Source: JAEUSF01 sp964484145
GTDB lineage: Bacteria; Patescibacteriota; Doudnabacteria; UBA920
Direction: 5' to 3'
Length of the DNA stretch: 8,682 nt
Assembly: GCA_964484145.1 (NCBI GenBank)
Contig: CAZAED010000037.1
Location: 1 to 8,682 of the forward strand
Below, piece after piece: positions 1 through 6,500 of this stretch; position 1 is the stretch's first letter, and each line of letters begins with the position of its first letter. The notes under the pieces are model-generated. The model saw nothing but the letters and a program-made list of their open reading frames with translations. It searched no databases and was not told the origin of the DNA. The position numbers and the translations under genes are program-made.

Positions 1-3000
1 AACAGCTGGGGTAGGAGTTGGAGTAGGAGTAACAGCAGCTCCGGCTGTGGTAAAGCTTTGACCGCTTGATATACTAAGGTTTCCCGCCATGTCTCTACTC
101 TTTACTCGGTAGTAATAGGTAGTGTTAGGAGTAAGGTTAGAGAAGTTAACTATATGACTTAAAACAAGGCTTGCATTAACAGGAGAAGAAGCCCCATAAG
201 CAGAAGACAGGCCATATTCTATTTGGCTGTCAGATCCTTCGTTAGTAGTCCAGGAGACTGTNNNNNNNNNNTGGAAGTAATAGAGGAAGATAAAACTGCA
301 GATATGACAGGAGCTGTTGTATCTACAGTAGTAGGAGTTGGAGTGGGAGTGGTTACTGGAGTAGGCGTTGGGGTTACTGGAGGAGGAGTGGGAGCGGGAG
401 TGTTGTTAGAGGCTGAACCTAAGGAAGCTACAGACATTTCCATAGCTACGCCATTGTCTGTGGCTACTTCTGCTCCTGAGCTATTTAGATAAGATACTTT
501 AAAATAAGCTGTTTTCATGGGTAGAACAGGCAGAGTTATGGTACAGGAGGTAGTACAAGGCATATTGCTGTAACTGTCGCTAGTTACATAAGAGAAAGGA
601 TTAGAGTCTGTAATAGTAGACACGGTAGAAACACATCCTTCCCTTCTGGATGTGCAATAGTAGTCTGTGGGACTACCCTGTTCGCTATAACCAAAATAGA
701 CTTTAGCTTGAGTTATACCTTTACCTGTTGGTGGAGTTAATGTTAAGGGAGCTCTTACAAAAGTGGTTCTGTCTATGCCGTCTTGCTGAGGGATAGGGGG
801 GATTTTTACCAAAAAGATTGGGTTGCCTCCTATGTATGAATTCATAATTGCCCAAGAGCCGTCCGGCAAAACTTTTACGTTGGCCGTGCCGGACTGGTGA
901 GCGTAAGAAAAAGCTCTGCTTAAAACACGAATCGATTGGCCGGTATTGTCATTCTGAAATTTAGTCTGAGTTACCGCAAAGCCGATTGTCGGCATATCGC
1001 CTATACAAACATTTAAAGAGCCATCATAAAATTCATTACCGCTACAATATCTATGTCCTAAAGTTAAAACCGGAACGTTAAAATAGATGTCGCCAGACTG
1101 GGAACCACTTACACATTCCCCGGCTTTGTTGGCAACACAGTAGGTATAGTTATATTCACTGCCAGTACCGATTACGCTTCCGGGACCGCTAATATCTACC
1201 ATTTGGTAATTGCCGTTAAAAGCAAAAGTAGCCCCTTGTTTACGATTTAAACCATCACCCCCGTAATGCGGAACATCAAGTCCGTTATAAAAATACTGAT
1301 AGAGGTTGCCGCCTAAACTTTTTGTGGCGCTGTCGTTTTCTTGAGTCGCGATATTTCCGCCTGTATATGGATGCATATCCAAAAACCAGCTAGCGCCATG
1401 GTAAGGCATGGAAGAATGCTTTTCAAAATAGTTGCCGCTTGCGGGAAGTTTGGCTCCGGCAAAATTTGGAGATAAATTAACGTAACCGGTTGGACTCAAA
1501 GTCCAAGTCGCCGGGTTGCTTGGAACTACGTCGCTGAACCTACCGGTATCTACCCGCTTACCCCCTCGGTTGACCGGGTGACTGCCAAAGTTTGATCCGT
1601 AATGATATGAGTTTTCACCTCTTGGTGATTGGGTAAAATTCCAAAAAATTACCGGTATGTCTCCGGGGTTCTGCGCAGGAGCTCCGCTCGGATCGTAAAT
1701 AGCAGCATTGCAAAAAGCAAACATTCCCGTACCAGCCGGTTGGGATCTTGGATATAAATATGTCTGATCTTTACCGATCCCTCGTTTCACAACCCATTCG
1801 GCGGAGCTTCGCTTTTCGGTAATTTGTAGGTATTCGCCGCCCACCGCAAACAAATCTCCGACTTCCGCATCCATCAAATAATGATCTACCTCATCCGAAA
1901 CCGGCTCCCCCGGCTCAAAACCGGCGGGTTGTGGCCCCCAAGCAGCATTCCAGGCAGAGGTCACTCTAATTGTTGAAAGAGCGCCAGCGGAAACGCCTCC
2001 AGGCAAACCGTCTACTAGTTTAACTATATATCTGCCTGCCCCTAAACCGCCTTTGGTAAATTGAGTGTGTACGGCAATTACCGGTTCCGGACCCAAAAAC
2101 TCACCGGTATGGGAAGTGCACCAGCGCGACTTTGGCTGCGCATACATAGGAATAAAAGCCGTGACTGTTTTTGTTTGCAAACTAAACGCACCAATCCAGC
2201 CAAATGAATCCTGTATGCCTCTTGAACATCCAAAACCTATGTAGCCGCCCATATTGGACCCGCCAATGCCGCAATTAAATTTAGTCGGATCAAAGTTCGG
2301 ATCGAAATCTCTAATTTGTTTTGCAATAGTATTAGGAGCAGGTGTTAAATTTGTAATTGTAAGAGGTATGCCGGCCGGCATGCCGCTGCTAAGACCGGGG
2401 GTTTTGGGCTGGTCGTTGCCGATGTATGTTACTTTAAGCAAAACAGTTTCGCCATTGGAAGCCAAAGAGCCTTGGCAATAAAAAACGTTTGCGTCGCTAG
2501 TGTCCCAGGCTATTCCGATAATATTGCCGCAACCATTTACGCCTTCTCTAAGTCCATAAGCCTGACCCCAATAATACATAGCGCCTAAATACCTGACTTC
2601 CCCGGTTTGCGGGTGGATGGCATAAAGCAGCGGCGCCCAGTCGTTTATTACAGCGCAGCGATAAAAACCATTGGACGATAAAACCGGCGAACACCACTCA
2701 TGAAAACCGGCCGAACTCCAGCCAAAACTGCTACCGTCATAAGCCAAAGAACCATCAGAAACCAAAGCCATATTTTTGTACAAAACTCCGGTTCTTGGAT
2801 CTATAAACTTAGCATTTCTGTCAGTTGTACTTATAGTCGGATACATATACCCACTTCTGTCTTCCGGATTATTCTGTATCCCATCAGAATAAGTCATGCC
2901 AAAAGGGATGTTGGCCGTGGTAAAAGTACCGGAGCCTATTTTATTACCGCAGGTAATTTTGTAGTAATGTAAGGTATTGGTCTGCAGAGCTCTGGAGTAG

Positions 3001-3431
3001 TTGTTACCATCAAGGCCTTTTTCTACCAATCTTTTGCCTACTACAAATATACGCTTTGTACCTGAAGACAAAGCTTCTACTTTAGTATCTAAATCAGCAT
3101 TGGTAAATATGCTTGGATTAATATCGTGAGAGAGAGGGCTATAGGAACTACTTTCAGAGACTTGAATTCTGCAAGGGTTGGTGTCAGGAGCGGTGTAAGT
3201 GATGACAGCTTGAGTGTTAGTCGTATTTATAACCTGGTTTACAAAATCCCCTGTTCCCGTGCTGGATCCTAAAACTTTTCCCTGGCTGTTTGTTGTTTGA
3301 TTATTTACCGAAGGCTTAAGGTCATCGTACCCCTGAATAATTTCTTTCATAGTTAAAGCACCTGCAAAGTTAGGCAGGAGGAGAGAAATACAGAGAGTGA
3401 TGATGATTTTTTTTGTAAAGCCTTGGGTCAT
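1..3431 (-). CDS. Giant secreted modular protein, cysteine-rich core plus FnIII; partial, crosses an assembly gap
   Basis: Seen: the gene starts at ATG 3431, with an in-frame TAA two codons upstream, so no longer N-terminus is possible. A signal peptide covers residues 1-25 (KK, then a hydrophobic stretch, then FAGA before LTMKE). Residues ~70-172 look FnIII-like (CRIQVSES, HYYKITCG, GTFTTANIP). Residues ~175-870 form a core I cannot assign, with propeller-like phrases (AIHPQTGEVRYLG). Residues ~890-1003 look Ig/FnIII-like. A Thr-Pro linker (1007-1036) and a canonical FnIII domain (from 1037) follow. There are 18 cysteines in the mature part before the gap, an even number that fits extracellular disulfides. 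The ten Ns at 262-271 shift the frame and give a false stop at 219. Bases 261-1 read in the corrected frame as 87 stop-free codons (TVSWTTNEGSDSQIEYG onward) ending in another Thr-Pro linker at the edge. Thus at least ~1143 residues are encoded. No Shine-Dalgarno sequence lies near the start. From memory, the FnIII-like and Ig-like parts resemble uncharacterised secreted proteins of Acidobacteria; this is unverified. Function unknown, presumably surface binding or enzymatic. Confidence 0.85.
43..323 (-). repeat. FnIII cassette, copy 1 (in the left-hand giant gene)
   Basis: This stretch encodes a fibronectin type III domain from DTTAPVIS through SQIEYG, NLTPNTTYYYRVKSRD and GQSFTT. It is homologous at DNA level to 5442-5720. 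In the best segment, 95-157 against 5494-5556, I count 5 mismatches in 63 bases. Similarity continues into the Thr-Pro linkers on both sides. FnIII domains typically act as spacers or binding modules in extracellular proteins. Confidence 0.9.
262..271. other. Assembly gap (10 N) with wrong length
   Basis: Ten Ns interrupt the FnIII domain. The flanks align without indels to the second FnIII copy: offset 5399 on the left side (248-251 matches 5647-5650) and 5397 on the right side (274-278 matches 5671-5675). The homologous interval 5661-5668 is 8 bases. The Ns are therefore a placeholder, and the real gap is probably 8 bases, which restores the reading frame. Confidence 0.9.
324..413 (-). repeat. 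Thr-Pro linker, left-hand giant gene
   Basis: Residues 1007-1036 are a Thr/Pro-rich linker (PTPTP units) written as degenerate GGNGTN hexamers on the plus strand. It joins the Ig-like domain to the FnIII domain. A further Thr-Pro linker begins after that FnIII domain and reaches the window edge (bases 1-30). Confidence 0.85.
423..764 (-). other. Ig/FnIII-like domain of the left-hand giant protein
   Basis: Residues ~890-1003 show alternating beta-type sequence with two close cysteine pairs (YYCTSRREGC and MPCTTSC), then a FnIII-like last strand (KTAYFKVSYLNSSGAEV). I infer an Ig- or FnIII-type fold stabilised by disulfides. The boundaries are approximate and the assignment is by pattern only. 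Confidence 0.45.
3324..3374 (-). repeat. Shared leader repeat, copy 1
   Basis: This 51-base stretch encodes the signal peptidase region and the first mature residues (NFAGALTMKEIIQGYD). It matches 7608-7658 at 50 of 51 positions, including synonymous sites; the one difference changes Ile to Leu. The DNA on either side of the repeat is not similar. Confidence 0.95.
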
Positions 3432-3527
3432 AAATTAATTTTAGATTTCGAATTTTAAATTTGTAATTAATATCTTAATATCCCTATCCCCTCCTAATTA
3501 CTCCTTACTAATTACTTATTACTAGTA
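3432..3527. other. Intergenic spacer, AT-rich, with tandem 14-mer and palindrome
   Basis: The 96-base spacer separates the two giant genes. It holds a tandem repeat (3494-3521) and an imperfect palindrome centred on TTCGAA (3437-3462). On the minus strand the -10-like TAAAAT hexamers have no acceptable -35 partner. I see no GC-rich terminator hairpin with a T-run. An AGGAGG at 3490-3495 is 58 bases from the next ATG, too far to serve it. The downstream gene is therefore either co-transcribed or driven by a weak promoter that I cannot place. Confidence 0.6.
3494..3521. repeat. Tandem 14-mer repeat
   Basis: Two adjacent copies of ctaattactNNtta (3494-3507 and 3508-3521) agree at 12 of 14 positions. 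A degenerate third unit runs into the stop codon of the complete giant gene. Function unknown. Confidence 0.75.
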
Positions 3528-6500
3528 TTATTCTATCTTCCTTAAAGGCACCACATCCCCTACAGGTAAAGAAAGGTCAGCTGAATTAGCAATAACCACA
3601 TTAGAGAAGTCATTGTCAAAGTGCCAGCTATTCCAGACTTCTTGGGATGGATAACCATATCTTTTGTTGTCTGAACCTATGTAATAGATAGTTCCTTGGA
3701 TGTTAATGTCTGTCCCTGGTAGATGAGCAAGTTTAGGATCAGAGATAACAGAGCCTACTGCCATTTTATCTAGCTCTGGGGTTGTAACCGTCAGGACTTT
3801 AGTAAAGCTAAAGCCTAAGGTTCTAAAGGTAGCTTCTGAGTTAAAACCATGTTTTAAACCTCTGGAAATAAGATAAACAGTAGGATTAGTTGGTGATTTA
3901 ACTAAAGCTCCTTCACCGGGGAGTAATAGTGGTCCTACAGGAAGATTGATATCTCCTGCTGTAGCTGTTCTAGCGTCTTTAAACTCAAGGCCGTGACTAA
4001 ATAACATACCTGGGTTAGTTATGCCTAATCTTTTACCTTCTTTTACTACATAGTAGGTACCATTTTGGTTAATTAGTTTTAATGGTACAGAGTTAGTAGA
4101 GGAAGTGGCATTAGTATTAGTAGTTTGCTGTTGCTGCTGCTGTGGTTGCTGAGTGGTGTTAAAAGGCGTAGGGGTAGGAGCTGGTGTATTTTGGAAGGTT
4201 ACTATGGGAAGTCCTGGGGTTGGGTTGGGGGTGGGAGTTGTGTTGGTTGGAGTAGGAGTAGCTACCGGAGTTGGGGTGGGGGTGGGAGTTGGTGTTGATA
4301 CATAGACAGAAGATGAAGAAACTGAAACAAAGGCTGAAGGATTAGACTGATTGTTGTATTCGGTTTTTATCCAGTCGGCAGAACGAACTATACTCGATAA
4401 TCTTATTTCATCTAAAAGCCCACCAAAATAACTAGGGGCCATAATATTTGAGCAAGCATTAGAACCATCCGACAGAATCCCTGTATTTTGGGCTATTCTC
4501 CATCTATCACCCTTTGTCCATAATGTATCTAGCGGAGAGGTGCCTTTAACTACCCCGTCTAGATAAAGCCCCATTCCTTGTCCATTAATAGCTGTGTTGG
4601 CGATATAATACCATGTATTTTGGCTTGTGGAATCTGATGACTGAATACATCTTGACCTTATTGCATTTTGATCATAAAGATAATTAACAGGTTTAAATGA
4701 ACCATCTATTGACATTTGATGTGACCATGCAATAGATGGCCCAGCTGAATTAGTTCTTGTAATAATATTTACTGGCACGCTCGTTGCGTATTTTATCCAA
4801 GCTGAAAGAGTAAATTGTGTTAGGTTAGTAGTGTCTAAAAGCTCCATATAGTCAGCATCACCAGAAAAATTATAGCCGTAGCCAACTTTTCCTACACCCT
4901 GAACACTGTCTCCATCAACATCAATTAAAGTAGCATCAATATTATTAGCAGTAGAATCTTGGTAAAAATTAGTAGTAGTACTATCGCCATCATTTAAATG
5001 ATGCACAAATCTATAATCACTCCAAACATTAGCCTTGTCTTGTTGATCTGTGGCACTACTATTACCAAAGTAAAGGTTTAAACTAACATCAGCAAGTGAT
5101 GAAATAGAAGGTACTTTAACCCAAGCAATTAATTCTCCTGTGCTTGGGTCATATTTCTCTATCTCATGAGAGAGTTTAGTGTTTGAAGAAGAGGTAAAGA
5201 CCAGGTCATAACCTTGCGTAGATGCTACTTTACCTAAGTTGGATGTTGATTTAAGTTCTGGGTCTGTAATAGAGATTAATACAGGGAAATTACTATGAGA
5301 TCCTTGAACTTGGGTTTTGTTAATAGTAATAGTCTTTTTGTAATTAAAAGATTGATTGTACCATTCCCCTGTTTGAGTTGTTTGAGTAGGAGTAACTGTA
5401 GGTGTCGGAGTGGGAGTTGGGGTAGGAGTTACAGAAGCAGAAGCTGTGGTAAAGCTTTGGCCAGAAGATACGCTTAAGTTACCTGAACTATCCCTGCTCT
5501 TTACTCTGTAGTAATAGGTAGTGTTGGGAGTAAGGTTAGAGAAATTAACTGTATGATTAAGAGTTAATATACTGTCTATGGGAGATAAGCTGCCATAACT
5601 ACTAGATAAACCATATTCTATCTGGCTATCTGATGCTTCGTTAGTTGTCCAGGTTATTCTGGCAGAAGTAGAAGTTATGCTAGATGAAGTAACAGCAGAG
5701 ATAACCGGAGCTGTTGTATCTACGGTAGGAACTGGAGTTGGGGTAGGAGTGACTGTGGGGGTTTGAGTGGGGGTTGGTACAACACTTGGTGCTGGTGTAG
5801 GAATAACTGAAACACTCGCTCCGGAAAGAGCTGCATCAAGCATGGCAAAATCCACTCCCGGATCCTTTCCGTCTGAAGCTTTATTTTTAAATTGGGAATT
5901 GGAGGCTAAAGCCCAATTATGGTAATTTTCAAAAGCTAAGCTACTATTTACAAATCCTACTTCAGCTTCTGTATTTACAACAAAAGATGATGGATATTTT
6001 AAAGCAATATTGCCACTGGTCTTATCCCACCTAGTATCAATTATCACGTTATTACTGGTACTATACCCTGGCCAACAACCTGAAATATTAACGTCGTCAG
6101 AACAAGCCAAACCATAGTTTCCATAACTTATAATATTGTCTTTAAATACCAACCCCTCAGCTGGCAAAGTATTAGAAATTCCAAGCATCATACCTGAAGG
6201 GGTGGTGTTTACATTCCGCACAGTATTGTGAAATATTTTAATATTATTTCCACTTTTACCTAAAATAAAGTAGTATTGGGTATTTATACTGTTCACAATG
6301 TTATTGGAAATTTCTACATTCTGACCATTTTCAATGGTACGATATTCATCAGATAGCGCAATAGTAAAATATCCTTTAGCTTTAAAAATATTATTGCTTA
6401 TTTTTACATTTTTTACTGTCGTCCAGGGAGTGGTGCCGTTTTGATTTCTCACGGTGATACCTATCAAATTACATGACGCTCCCAAAAAAGTATTGCCTTC

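Noticed and set aside
223..492. Plus-strand 89-residue open frame rich in Val-Gly
   Set aside because: It is the antisense of the Thr-Pro linker and FnIII coding region, crosses the N gap, and its VGVGVG pattern is only the reverse reading of Thr-Pro codons.
2254..2972. Plus-strand open frames at 2254-2481 and 2700-2972
   Set aside because: They lie antisense inside the large secreted-protein gene and show no recognisable domain or ribosome-binding site.
3357..3431. Lipoprotein signal because of Cys in the hydrophobic leader segment
   Set aside because: LCISLLL in one leader and IVCLLTP in the other do not fit a lipobox, and both have a clear AGA signal peptidase I site further on.
4089..5807. 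CRISPR-like or microsatellite array from the repeated hexamers
   Set aside because: The repeats are degenerate, keep the reading frame and encode Thr-Pro linkers; there are no spacer-repeat units.
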